Positions 43,301 through 55,968 of a DNA stretch of 64,000 nucleotides are shown piece after piece. Origin of the DNA: Taudactylus pleione (lineage: Eukaryota > Chordata > Amphibia > Anura > Myobatrachidae). The DNA lies in assembly GCA_031769625.1 (NCBI GenBank), contig JAUIMM010000739.1, positions 1,677,501-1,741,500 of the forward strand. Reading direction: 5' to 3'. Both the position numbers and the translations under genes were made by a program. A model generated the notes under the pieces. The model was given only the letters and a program-made list of their open reading frames with translations, had not been told where the DNA came from and did no database searches. Each line of letters starts with the position of its first letter. The first letter of the stretch is position 1.

Positions 43301-46300
43301 AAATACTGCTGTAGCTGTATGAGAGGAACCAATGTGTGCCAGCATACACGGAAATACTGCTGTAACTGTATGAGAGGAACCAATGTGTGCCAGCATACAC
43401 GGAAATACTGCTGTAGCTGTATGAGAGGAACCAATGTGTGCCAGCATACACGGAAATACTGCTGTAGCCCTATGAGAGGAACCAATGTGTGCCAGCATAC
43501 ACGGAAATACTGGTGTAGCTGTATGAGAGGAACCAATGTGTGCCAGCATACACGGAAATACTGCTGTAGCTGTATGAGAGGAACCAATGTGTGCCAGCAT
43601 ACACGGAAATACTGCTGTAGCTGTATGAGAGGAACCAATGTGTGTCAGCATACACGGAAATACTGCTGTAGCGGTATGAGAGGAACCAATGTGTGCCAGC
43701 ATACACGGAAATACTGCTGTAGCGCTATGAGAGGAACCAATGTGTGCCAGCATACACGGAAATACTGCTGTAGCTGTATGAGAGGAACCAATGTGTGCCA
43801 GCATACACGGAAATACTGCTGTAGTTTGTATGAGAGGAACCAATGTGTGCCAGCATACACGGAAATACTGCTGTAGCTGTATGAGAGGAACCAATGTGTG
43901 CCAGCATACACGGAAATACTGCTGTAGCGCTATGAGAGGAGCCAGTGTGTGCCAGCATACACGGAAATACTGCTGTAGCTGTATGAGAAGAACCAATGTG
44001 TGCCAGCATACACGGAAATACTGCTGTAGCTGTATGAGAGGAACCAATGTGTGCCAGCATACACGGAAATACTGCTGTAACTGTATGAGAGGAACCAATG
44101 TGTGCCAGCATACACGGAAATACTGCTGTAGCTGTATGAGAGGAACCAATGTGTGCCAGCATACACGGAAATACTGCTGTAGCCCTATGAGAGGAACCAA
44201 TGTGTGCCAGCATACACGGAAATACTGCTGTAGCTGTATGAGAGGAACCAATGTGTGCCAGCATACACGGAAATACTGCTGTAGCTGTATGAGAGGAACC
44301 AATGTGTGCCAGCATACACGGAAATACTGCTGTAGCTGTATGAGAGGAACCAATGTGTGCCAGCATACACGGAAATACTGCTGTAGCGCTATGAGAGGAA
44401 CCAATGTGTGCCAGCATACACGGAAATACTGCTGTATCTGTATGAGAGGAACCAATGTGTGCCAGCATACACGGAAATACTGCTGTAGCTGTATGAGGGA
44501 AACCAATGTGTGCCAGCATACACGGAAATACTGCTGTAGCGGTATGAGAGGAACCAATGTGTGCCAGCATACACGGAAATACTGTTGTAGCGCTATGAGA
44601 GGAACCAATGTGTGCCAGCATACACGGAAATACTGCTGTAGCCCTATGAGAGGAACCAATGTGTGCCAGCATACACGGAAATACTGCTGTAGCCCTATGA
44701 GAGGAACCAATGTGTGCCAGCATACACGGAAATACTGCTGTAGCTGTATGAGAGGAACCAATGTGTGCCAGCATACTCGGAAATACTGCTGTAGCTGTAT
44801 GAGAGGAACCAATGTGTGCCAGCATACACGGAAATACTGCTGTAGCTGTATGAGAGGAACCAATGTGTGCCAGCATACACGGAAATACTGCTGTAGCTGT
44901 ATGAGAGGAACCAATGTGTGCCAGCATACACGGAAATACTGCTGTAGCTGTATGAGAGGAACCAATGTGAGCCAGCATACACGGAAATACAGCTGTAGCT
45001 GTATGAGAGGAACCAATGTGTGCCAGCATACACGGAAATACTGCTGTAGCTGTATGAGAGGAACAAATGTGTGCCAGCATACACGGAAATACTGCTGTAG
45101 CTGTATGAGAGGAACCAATGTGTGCCAGCATACACTGAAATACTGCTGTAGCGCTATGAGAGGAACCAATGTGTGCCAGAATACAGGGAAATACTGCTGT
45201 AGCTGTATGATAGGAACCAATGTGTGCCAGCATACACGGAAATACTGCTGTAGCTGTATGAGAGGAACCAATGTGTGCCAGCATACACGGAAATACTGCT
45301 GTAGCTGTATGAGAGGAACCAATGTGTGCCAGCATACACGGAAATACTGCTGTAGCTGTATGAGGAGAACCAATGTGTGCCAGCATACACGGAAATACTG
45401 CTGTAGCTGTATGAGAGGAACCAATGTGTGCCAGCATACACGGAAATACTGCTGTAGCGCTATGAGAGGAACCAATGTGTGCCAGCATACACGGGATTAC
45501 TGCTGTAGCGCTATGAGAGGAACCAATGTGTGCCAGCATACACGGAAATACTGCTGTAGCGCTATGAGAGGAACCAATGTGTGCCAGCATACACGGAAAT
45601 ACTGCTGTAGCGTTATGAGAGGAACCAATGTGTGCCAGCATACACGGAAATACTGCTGTATCTGTATGAGAGGAACCATTGTGTGCCAGCATACACGGAA
45701 ATACTGCTATAGCTGTATGAGAGGAACCAATGTGTGCCAGCATACACGGAAATACTGCTGTAGCTGTATGAGAAGAACCAATGTGTGCCAGCATACACGG
45801 AAATACTGCTGTAGCGCTATGAGAAGAACCAATGTGTGCCAGCATACACGGAAATACTGCTGTAGCTGTATGAGAGGAACCAATGTGTGCCAGCATACAC
45901 GGAAATACTGGTGTAGCTGTATGAGAGGAACCAATGTGTGCCAGTATACACGGAAATACTGCTGTAGCGGTATGAGAAGAACCAATGTGTGCCAGCATAC
46001 ATGGAAATACTGCTGTAGCTGTATGAGAAGAACCAATGTGTGCCAGCATACACGGAAATACTGCTGTATCTGTATGAGAGGAACCAATGTGTGCCAGCAT
46101 ACACGGAAATACTGCTGTAGCGCTATGAGAGGAACCAATGTGTGCCAGCATACACGGAAATACTGCTGTAGCTGTATGAGAGGAACCAATGTGTTCCAGC
46201 GTACACGGAAATACTGCTATAGCTGTATGAGAGGAACCAATGTGTGCCAGCATACACGGAAATACTGCTGTAGCTGTATGAGAAGAACCAATGTGTGCCA

Positions 46301-47530
46301 GCATACACGGAAATACTGCTGTAGCTGTATGAGAGGAACCAATGTGTGCCAGCATACACGGAAATACTGCTGTAGCGCTATGAAAAGAACCAATGTGTGC
46401 CAGCATACTCGGAAATACTGCAGTAGCTGTATGAGAGGAACCAATGTGTGCCAGCATACACGGAAATACTGCTGTAGCTGTATGAGAGGAACCAATGTGT
46501 GCCAGCATACACGGAAATACTGCTGTAGCGGTAGGAGAAGAACCAATGTGTGCCAGCATACATGGAAATACTGCTGTAGCTGTATGAGAAGAACCAATGT
46601 GTGCCAGCATACACGGAAATACTGCTGTATCTGTATGAGAGGAACCAATGTGTGCCAGCATACACGGAAATACTGCTGTAGCTGTATGAGAGGAACTATT
46701 GTGTGCCAGCATACACGGAAATTCTGCTGTAGCACTATGAGAGGAACCAATGTGTGCCAGCATACACGGAAATACTGCTGTAGCTGTATGAGAGGAACCA
46801 ATGTGTGCCAGCATACACGGAAATACTGCTGTAGCGCTATGAGAGGAACCAATGTGTGCCAGCATACACGGAAATACTGCTGTAGCTGTATGAGAGGAAC
46901 CAATGTGTGCCAGCATACACGGAAATACTGCTGTAGCTGTATGAGAGGAACCAATGTGTGCCAGCATACACGGAAATACTGCTGTAGCTGTATGAGAGGA
47001 ACCAATGTGTGCCAGCATACACTGAAATACTGCTGTAGCTGTATGAGAGGAACCAATGTGTGCCAGCATACACGGAAATACTGCTGTAGCTGTATGAGAG
47101 GAACCAATGTGTGCCAGCATACACGGAAATACTGCTGTAGTTTGTATGAGAGGAACCAATGTGTGCCAGCATACACGGAAATACTGCTGTAGCTGTATGA
47201 GAGGAACCAATGTGTGCCAGCATACACGGAAATACTGCTGTAGCGCTATGAGAGGAGCCAGTGTGTGCCAGCATACACGGAAATACTGCTGTAGCTGTAT
47301 GAGAAGAACCAATGTGTGCCAGCATACACGGAAATACTGCTGTAGCTGTATGAGAGGAACCAATGTGTGCCAGCATACACGGAAATACTGCTGTAACTGT
47401 ATGAGAGGAACCAATGTGTGCCAGCATACACGGAAATACTGCTGTAGCTGTATGAGAGGAACCAATGTGTGCCAGCATACACGGAAATACTGCTGTAGCC
47501 CTATGAGAGGAACCAATGTGTGCCAGCATA
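40350..47530. repeat. 4,031-bp higher-order periodicity in the 51-bp array
   Basis: Rare unit variants recur at an offset of 4,031 bp (79 x 51 + 2). The GGGATTACTG unit at about 41,461 recurs at 45,492, and the GGAGCCAGTGTG unit at about 43,225 recurs at 47,256. The extra two bases come from two 52-bp units in each period. The match spans roughly 40,350-43,500 against 44,381-47,530. Unit order before 40,350 does not match, so the duplication edge is near there. A third, rearranged partial copy with the same GGGATTACTG variant lies near 48,860. Confidence 0.8.
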
Positions 47531-48550
47531 CACGGAAATACTGCTGTAGCTGTATGAGAGGAACCAATGTGTGCCAGCATACACGGAAATACTGCTGTAG
47601 CTGTATGAGAGGAACCAATGTGTGCCAGCATACACGGAAATACTGCTGTAGCTGTATGAGAGGAACCAATGTGTGCCAGCATACACGGAAATACTGCTGT
47701 AGCTGTATGAGAGGAACCAATGTGTGTCAGCATACACGGAAATACTGCTGTAGCGGTATGAGAGGAACCAATGTGTGCCAGCATACACGGAAATACTGCT
47801 GTAGCGCTATGAGAGGAACCAATGTGTGCCAGCATACACGGAAATACTGCTGTAGCTGTATGAGAGGAACCAATGTGTGCCAGCATACACGGAAATACTG
47901 CTGTAGTTTGTATGAGAGGAACCAATGTGTGCCAGCATACACGGAAATACTGCTGTAGCTGTATGAGAGGAACCAATGTGTGCCAGCATACACGGAAATA
48001 CTGCTGTAGCGCTATGAGAGGAGCCAGTGTGTGCCAGCATACACGGAAATACTGCTGTAGCTGTATGAGAAGAACCAATGTGTGCCAGCATACACGGAAA
48101 TACTGCTGTAGCTGTATGAGAGGAACCAATGTGTGCCAGCATACACGGAAATACTGCTGTAACTGTATGAGAGGAACCAATGTGTGCCAGCATACACGGA
48201 AATACTGCTGTAGCTGTATGAGAGGAACCAATGTGTGCCAGCATACACGGAAATACTGCTGTAGCCCTATGAGAGGAACCAATGTGTGCCAGCATACACG
48301 GAAATACTGCTGTAGCTGTATGAGAGGAACCAATGTGTGCCAGCATACACGGAAATACTGCTGTAGCTGTATGAGAGGAACCAATGTGTGCCAGCATACA
48401 CGGAAATACTGCTGTAGCTGTATGAGAGGAACCAATGTGTGCCAGCATACACGGAAATACTGCTGTAGCTGTATGAGAGGAACCAATGTGTGTCAGCATA
48501 CACGGAAATACTGCTGTAGCGGTATGAGAGGAACCAATGTGTGCCAGCAT
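43109..48550. repeat. 715/766-bp sub-blocks within the 51-bp array
   Basis: A cassette that starts at the 52-bp TAGTTTGTATGAG unit and includes the GGAGCCAGTG unit, a GTAACTG unit and a TAGCCCT unit appears at about 43,109, 43,824, 47,140 and 47,906. Offsets are 715 bp (14 x 51 + 1) and 766 bp (15 x 51 + 1), a difference of one unit. This points to tandem duplication nested inside the 4-kb period. Confidence 0.7.
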
Positions 48551-51500
48551 ACACGGAAATACTGCTGTAGCGCTATGAGAGGAACCAATGTGTGCCAGCA
48601 TACACGGAAATACTGCTGTAGCCCTATGAGAGGAACCAATGTGTGCCAGCATACACGGAAATACTGCTGTAGCTGTATGAGAGGAACCAATGTGTGCCAG
48701 CATACTCGGAAATACTGCTGTAGCTGTATGAGAGGAACCAATGTGTGCCAGCATACACGGAAATACTGCTGTAGCTGTATGAGAGGAACCAATGTGTGCC
48801 AGCATACACGGAAATACTGCTGTAGCTGTATGAGAGGAACCAATGTGTGCCAGCATACACGGGATTACTGCTGTAGCTGTATGAGAGGAACCAATGTGTG
48901 CCAGCATACACGGAAATACTGCTGTAGCTGTATGAGAGGAACCAATGTGTGCCAGCATACACGGAAATACTGCTGTAGCTGTATGAGAGGAACCAATGTG
49001 TGCCAGCATACACTGAAATACTGCTGTAGCGCTATGAGAGGAACCAATGTGTGCCAGAATACAGGGAAATACTGCTGTAGCTGTATGATAGGAACCAATG
49101 TGTGCCAGCATACACGGAAATACTGCTGTAGCTGTATGAGAAGAACCAATGTGTGCCAGCATACACGGAAATACTGCTGTAGCTGTATGAGAGGAACCAA
49201 TGTGTGCCAGCATACACGGAAATACTGCTGTAGCTGTATGAGAGGAACCAATGTGTGCCAGCATACACGGAAATACTGCTGTAGCTGTATGAGGAGAACC
49301 AATGTGTGCCAGCCTACACGGAAATACTGCTGTAGCGCTATGAGAGGAACCAATGTGTGCCAGCATACACGGAAATACTGCTGTAGCGCTATGAGATGAA
49401 CCAATGTGTGCCAGCATACACGGAAATACTGCTGTAGCTGTATGAGGAGAACCAATGTGTGCCAGCATACACGGAAATACTGCTGTAGCGTTATGAGAGG
49501 AACCAATGTGTGCCAGCATACACGGAAATACTGCTGTATCTGTATGAGAGGAACCAATGTGTGCCAGCATACACAGAAATACTGCTATAGCTGTATGAGA
49601 GGAACCAATGTGTGCCAGCATACACGGAAATACTGCTGTAGCTGTATGAGAGGAACCAATGTGTGCCAGCATACACGGAAATACTGCTGTAGCTGTATGA
49701 GAAGAACCAATGTGTGCCAGCATACACGGAAATACTGCTGTAGCTGTATGAGAGGAACCAATGTGTGCCAGCATACACGGAAATACTGCTGTAGCTGTAT
49801 GAGAGGAACCAATGTGTGCCAGCATACACGGAAATACTGCTGTAGCTGTATGAGAAGAACCAATGTGTGCCAGCATACACGGAAATACTGCTGTAGCGCT
49901 ATGAGAAGAACCAATGTGTGCCAGCATACACGGAAATACTGCTGTAGCTGTATGAGAGGAACCAATGTGTGCCAGCATACACGGAAATACTGGTGTAGCT
50001 GTATGAGAAGAACCAATGTGTGCCAGCATACATGGAAATACTGCTGTAGCTGTATGAGAAGAACCAATGTGTGCCAGCATACACGGAAATACTGCTGTAT
50101 CTGTATGAGAGGAACCAATGTGTGCCAGCATACACGGAAATACTGCTGTAGCGCTATGAGAGGAACCAATGTGTGCCAGCATACACGGAAATACTGCTGT
50201 AGCTGTATGAGAGGAACCAATGTGTGCCAGCATACACGGAAATACTGCTATAGCTGTATGAGAGGAACCAATGTGTGCCAGCATACACGGAAATACTGCT
50301 GTAGCTGTATGAGAAGAACCAATGTGTGCCAGCATACACGGAAATACTGCTGTAGCTGTATGAGAGGAACCAATGTGTGCCAGCATACACGGAAATACTG
50401 CTGTATCTGTATGAGAGGAACCAATGTGTGCCAGCATACACGGAAATACTGCTGTAGCGCTATGAGAAGAACCAATGTGTGCCAGCATACACGGAAATAC
50501 TGCGGTAGCTGTATGAGAGGAACCAATGTGTGCCAGCATACACGGAAATACTGGTGTAGCTGTATGAGAGGAACCAATGTGTGCCAGCATACACGGAAAT
50601 ACTGCTGTAGCGGTAGGAGAAGAACCAATGTGTGCCAGCATACATGGAAATACTGCTGTAGCTGTATGAGAAGAACCAATGTGTGCCAGCATACACGGAA
50701 ATACTGCTGTATCTGTATGAGAGGAACCAATGTGTGCCAGCATACACGGAAATACTGCTGTAGCGCTATGAGAGGAACCAATGTGTGCCAGCATACACGG
50801 AAATACTGCTATAGCGCTATGAGAGGAACTAATGTGTGCCAGCATACACGGAAATACTGCTGTAGCACTATGAGAGGAACCAATGTGTGCCAGCATACAC
50901 GGAAATACTGCTGTAGCTGTATGAGAGGAACCAATGTGTGCCAGCATACACGGAAATACTGCTGTAGCTGTATGAGAGGAACCAATGTGTGCCAGCATAC
51001 ACGGAAATACTGCTGTAGCTGTATGAGAGGAACCAATGTGTGCCAGCATACACGGAAATACTGCTGTAGCTGTATGAGAGGAACCAATGTGTGCCAGCAT
51101 ACACTGAAATACTGCTGTAGCTGTATGAGAGGAACCAATGTGTGCCAGCATACACGGAAATACTGCTGTAGCTGTATGAGAGGAACCAATGTGTGCCAGC
51201 ATACACGGAAATACTGCTGTAGCGCTATGAGAGGAACCAATGTGTGCCAGCATACTCGGAAATACTGCTGTAGCTGTATGAGAGGAACCAATGTGTGCCA
51301 GCATACACGGAAATACTGCTGTAGCTGTATGAGAGGAACCAATGTGTGCCAGCATACACGGAAATACTGCTGTAGCTGTATGAGAGGAACCAATGTGTGC
51401 CAGCATACACGGAAATACTGCTGTAGCTGTATGAGAGGAACAAATGTGTGCCAGCATACACGGAAATACTGCTGTAGCTGTATGAGAGGAACCAATGTGT

Positions 51501-52832
51501 GCCAGCATACACGGAAATACTGCTGTAGCGCTATGAGAGGAACCAATGTGTGCCAGCATACACGGAAATACTGCTGTAGCGGCATGAGAGGAAACCAATG
51601 TGTGCCAGCATACACGGAAATACTGCTGTAGCTGTATGAGAGGAACCAATGTGTGCCAGCATACACGGAAATACTGCTGTAGCTGTATGAGAGGAACCAA
51701 TGTGTGCCAGCATACACGGAAATACTGCTGTAGCTGTATGAGAGGAACCAATGTGTGCCAGCATACACAGAAATACTGCTGTAGCGCTATGAGAGGAACC
51801 AATATGTGCCAGCATACACGGAAATACTGCTGTATCGCTATGAGAGGAACCAATGTGTGCCAGCATACACGGAAATACTGCTGTATCGCTATGAGAGGAA
51901 CCAATGTGTGCCAGCATACACGGAAATACTGCTGTAGCTGTATGAGAGGAACCAATGTGTGCCAGCATACACGGAATTACTGCTGTAGCTGTATGAGAGG
52001 AACCAATGTGTGCCAGCATACACGGAAATACTGCTGTAGCTGTATGAGAAGAACCAATGTGTGCCAGCATACACGGAAATACTGCTGTAGCTGTATGAGA
52101 AGAACCAATGTGTGCCAGCATACACGGAAATACTGCTGTAGCTGTATGAGAGGAACCAATGTGTGCCAGCATACACGGAAATACTGCTGTAGCTGTATGA
52201 GAGGAACCAATGTGTGCCAGCATACACGGAAATACTGCTGTAGCTGTATGAGAGGAACCAATATGTGCCAGCATACACGGAAATACTGCTGTAGCTGTAT
52301 GAGAGGAACCAATGTGTGCCAGCCTACACGGAAATACTGCTGTAGCTGTATGAGAGGAACCAATGTGTGCCAGCCTACACGGAAATACTGCTGTAGCGCT
52401 ATGAGAGGAACCAATGTGTGCCAGCATACACGGAAATACTGCTGTAGCTGTATGAGAGGAACCAATGTGTGCCAGCATACAGGGAAATACTGCTGTATCT
52501 GTGTGAGAGGAACCAATGTGTGCCAGCCTACACGGAAATACTGCTGTTGCTGTATGAGAGGAACCAATGTGTGCCAGCCTACACGGAAATACTGCTGTAG
52601 CGCTATGAGAGGAACCAATGTGTGCCAGCCTACACGGAAATACTGCTGTATCTGTATGAGAGGAACCAATGTGTGCCAGCCTACACGGAAATACTGCTGT
52701 AGCGCTATGAGAGGAACCAATGTGTGCCAGCATACACGGAAATACTGCTGTAGCGCTATGAGATGAACCAATGTGTGCCAGCATACACGGAAATACTGCT
52801 GTAGCGCTATGAGAGGAACCAATGTGTGCCAG

Positions 52833-53106
52833 GAAAACATCTTTACACCAATACACGGAATTGTAACATCCATCAGAATTGATCAATAAACATGAAGTTA
52901 TCTCAATACGCCGACCTCCCATTAGTGTGAGAGCAGGAACCTGGGATTCGCGTCGTGTAATGTCATGTGGTCACTACAACGGCGCTTTCATGTGGGGGAC
53001 TTGGTGTGGTCATGGTCTGCCATATCCCATCTGTTACCATATGCCATAGACTGTACCATAATGGTTATTTCCACAGCTGCAAATGCAGTCATCAGCCCAT
53101 ACCGGC
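52833..53106. other. Spacer after the 51-bp array
   Basis: Apart from the broken 51-bp unit at its start (to about 52,866), I see no repeat, gene or inverted structure here. Confidence 0.5.
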
Positions 53107-53458
53107 GGAGGTCTGTGTACATAGCATGCACTAAACGTGTGCACATGGACTACTATCCCCAATCACATTGTATATGGCAACCATACCCAAAGGGGGAGGT
53201 CTGTGTACATAGCATGCACTAAACGTGTGCACATGGACTACTATCCCCAGTCACATTGTGTATGGCAACCATACCCACAGGGGGAGGTCTGTGTACATAG
53301 CATGCACTAAACGTGTGCACATGGACTACTATCCCCAGTCACATTGTGTATGGCAACCATACCCACAGGGGGAGGTCTGTGTACATAGCATGCACCAAAC
53401 GTGTGCACATGGACTACTATCCCCAATCACATGCGCACGGCAACCAGACCCACAGGGG
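53107..53458. repeat. 88-bp tandem repeat, four units
   Basis: Units start at 53,107, 53,195, 53,283 and 53,371 with GGAGGTCTGTGTACATAGCA and end with a CCCACAGGG-like sequence. The central part holds ACGTGTGCACATGGACTAC. The first three are nearly identical and the fourth has drifted (ATGCGCACGGCAACCAGACC). Open frames of 72-85 codons across it come from the lack of stops in the unit. I see no coding signature. Confidence 0.93.
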
Positions 53459-54487
53459 GAGCTGGGCATGTAATAACCGCACCATCTGTAGCTGTATTAC
53501 TGGCTTGTACCCCTATTGTACACACATATGATGCTGTCACTCTTTGAGCAGGCCACTACATGGGACGGGCAGGGGCACCCAGTATCTGCCCACTCAGTGT
53601 AGGTGAATAGGTGATGCCTACACATTGCCAGTGTAACTATAATGGATTTTAATGTAACTATAAGCAAAACGGCTGTATGTGTCATGGAATCAGTATGATT
53701 TACCGCTGGCCACATCCGGCGTAGGTCTAATGACAGCTGTCGGGATTTCGCCGCCTGCCATTTGTACCTTTCCGGGATTAAGCAGTCGGGAAGCCAGCAG
53801 TCGGCATTGCTTCCCATGTGTGGTAACCATTCTATGCTCATGGAATATCAGTTACTTAGCCAGTAATATCTGTATTATTTCTGACATCAGGATTTGCGCA
53901 TTACAGAATGACTCACTTTGTGGCTATTAGTATGTGGACACCCCTGCCTGTAATTAGTGTGACTGGGCATTCGCACCCATTGCTGACAGGTACATGACAC
54001 CCAGCATACAGCCGTGCAGTGCCCATTGTCACACATTAGCAACAGGATGGGTGGCACTGAGGCGCTTAGTGACGGTCACCGTGGCACTGCCATAGGATGC
54101 CACCTCTCCAGGCACTACGGTGCCCATGTAGTGTGCATGTGATGGAGTCCTGCGCTCCTGTGACAGGCCCGTCCTTACCACGCAGGCACTGAAGGATTTG
54201 TTGCCATCTCTTAGCAGATGGAATTGGAGAGAACAATTATTGAAGTATATTTTCTTGACATAATCTATACTTTCATTTGCATAAATCAATGTCAGGCTTC
54301 CGTTTCACACTGCTCCCAGTCATCCACTCTCTATGATGGCTGAAATCGATGGGACTATTTGTCTATAACATTTAATATAATGTATATTAATCTATCTGCA
54401 GAGGGGAGTGATTAGTCCTGCTATAGATTATCGGCCTGATTAGAGCTGCACGCTGTGTTGGTGCCGCACGCAAGGGGCCGTTGTCCT
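53459..54487. other. Spacer without a recognisable feature
   Basis: About 1 kb of moderately GC-balanced DNA. Short open frames (for example 53,497-53,841 minus, 114 codons, and 53,679-53,930 plus) overlap on opposite strands and match no family I know. No tandem repeat is visible. The stretch near 54,380 is AT-rich (ATTTAATATAATGTATATTAA). Confidence 0.5.
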
Positions 54488-54547
54488 CATTCTGCGGATG
54501 CATCGTAGTCGCAGTAACCGACGGTTACCACCTAAAGCCGCAGAATG
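54488..54547. repeat. Nested inverted repeat
   Basis: CATTCTGCGG at 54,488-54,497 is the exact reverse complement of CCGCAGAATG at 54,538-54,547. Between them lies GTAACCGACGGTTAC (54,514-54,528), a seven-base-arm palindrome with a one-base centre. The surrounding 54,440-54,860 has the look of old mobile-element sequence, but no termini could be fixed. Confidence 0.6.
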
Positions 54548-54884
54548 AATTTGGACACAGAGAGAGGCAGTTTCAGTCGCATTTGTGGATGGTAACGGGG
54601 TGGCGTGTCGCGGGTGGTGCACAATCAGCAACAGCGGCTTTTAGAACAGTTACACTGACACCAGCGGCCATATTCAGGCAGAGATTCTGCGCCTCATAGG
54701 GCTGGTGCATTGTCCAGTGGTGTGACCATTATTGCGACTGATGAGTCTGATGGTGCGTCTTAATACGCACAGCAGCGGAATAGCGATACAGCTGGTGGGC
54801 GTCTCTGTATGAAGTCCATCGGCCTCTGCAATAGCGTAATGACACAGTTACGCTGCATCAAAAAACTTGTTGTTGGAGAGAGAT

Positions 54885-54992
54885 ACTAGCCAATCAGGTG
54901 CAGCTTCTGTGACTAGCCAATCAGGTGCAGCTTCTGTAACTAGCCAATCAGGTGCAGCTTCTGTGACTAGCCAATCAGGTGCAGCTTCTGTG
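54885..54992. repeat. 27-bp tandem repeat, four units, each with a CCAAT box
   Basis: Units start at 54,885, 54,912, 54,939 and 54,966 and read ACTAGCCAATCAGGTGCAGC plus TTCTGTG. The core AGCCAATCAG matches the optimal binding consensus for NF-Y (CCAAT box), and the overlapping CAGGTG is an E-box-type hexamer. The units are almost identical, so the array is young. The site match is visible in the sequence, but any regulatory role is inference and no gene lies next to it. Confidence 0.88.
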
Positions 54993-55106
54993 GCACATCA
55001 CATTATTCAGCTGCAATCTGCGATCCTTCTACTTTCACTTTTGCCCACTTTCCATTGTTTCTATGAGTATATTTAAGTGCATCTTCTATGCAGCTCTAAA
55101 GACTTA

Positions 55107-55519
55107 GGACCTCATTCTCAGAGCCGATCGCTCTGAATGATGGCGGGTGCTTTTTTTTTTTTTAAAGCTGGCCTCCTGGCCACTCGCTAAGCTGTGGGTG
55201 ACCACCCACAGCTTTTGCGAGCGGCCAGGTGATTTTCGCGATGGTCGCTACCATCGGGCTTGCGACGAGACACTTGTGGTAGGGTCTTGTCTTCCGCAAG
55301 CCCCAGTGAGCTTCCTGCTCTAATAGAGCAGGAAGCTCCCTACTGACATCACTAGTGATGTCAGTAGGGCCGCCCACAAACGGCAGGCGTTCCTTCAGGA
55401 ATGCCTCCGTTTGTCCAGCCACCCCCCTCCCTGCCTACAAAACAGGGAGCTGTCAATCAACATCGACAGCCGCCCCGTTTGTAGCAAGCCCCGCTTGCGA
55501 GCGGGTCTGAATGAGGGCC
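55107..55519 (+). mobile_element. Fold-back MITE FB1 (possible PIF/Harbinger type)
   Basis: The element is 413 bp, with terminal repeats GGACCTCATTC and, inverted, GGCCCTCATTC. It is flanked by TTA at 55,104-55,106 and TTA at 55,520-55,522. TTA/TAA target duplications are typical of PIF/Harbinger elements. The interior is a row of hairpins: a GCTGTGGGT/ACCCACAGC stem near 55,180-55,226; GGGCTTGCG/CGCAAGCCC at 55,257-55,303; a perfect 14-bp stem with AAT loop at 55,308-55,338; a perfect 32-bp palindrome at 55,338-55,369; an ACAAACGG/CCGTTTGT stem near 55,375-55,414; and CCCGCTTGCGAGCGGG near the right end. There is no transposase frame, so it would be non-autonomous. A T tract lies at about 55,151-55,163. 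Confidence 0.75.
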
Positions 55520-55522
55520 TTA

Positions 55523-55968
55523 GCACACATAGTCAGACACATCAGCGTCTGTGTCTGCGTCTTTTGTCGATATTGCGCCAGAAACTATATGCAAATACAG
55601 CTATAAGTCCTTCCCTGGTGTACACCGTGCATCCTTCTGTATGTTTAAGGTCTGAAACTCCCACTTTGAGCATCTTCAGATGCTGAAATAGCGCTTAGTG
55701 TACCATTAGACACCAGCATCGGTCACGCCAGGGAACCTTTCAGCAGCCCCATGTGAGGTTGAGACTCTCTGTCTGTGTCCGGCCTCCTATGTGAGCAATT
55801 CTGCGTCTGAGTTCACAACCACTACAGTGAGGCGCCTGCTACACTCCTATAACACTGTCACCGCCCAGGAACGCCCAGTACATTTTCAAGACATTTCTGA
55901 GACTGTGACTCTTAATTGTATCTGCAAATCTGTGCGCACGGACTCTGGACTCATGCCATCAATGGTCA
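55523..55968. other. Spacer between FB1 and the 45-bp array
   Basis: About 450 bp with no repeat or inverted structure that I can support. A 91-codon plus frame (55,411-55,686) begins inside FB1 and has no recognisable domain. Confidence 0.45.

Larger units (their letters stand above)
39850..52832. repeat. 51-bp minisatellite array, about 254 units
   Basis: The unit begins ATGAGAGGAACCAATGTGTG, continues CCAGCATACACGGAAATACT and ends GCTGTAGCTGT; the last part alternates mainly with GCTGTAGCGCT. At 51 bp it is exactly 17 codons, so frames persist: one plus frame and all three minus frames stay open for hundreds to over 1,300 codons. They are interrupted only where a unit has 52 bp (TAGTTTGTATGAG at about 43,109, 43,824, 47,140 and 47,906). 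Four open frames over the same DNA, no codon-position bias in the variants and no flanking exon features argue against coding. After 52,832 the last unit is broken by about 18 unrelated bases, then a TACACGGAA remnant appears. Confidence 0.96.

Noticed and set aside
39850..47192. Open frames of 1,103 and 1,133 codons on the plus strand and up to 1,382 on the minus strand in the 51-bp array
   Set aside because: They arise because 51 is a multiple of three and the unit lacks stops in four frames. Several frames overlap on the same DNA, with no exon signals or codon-level constraint.
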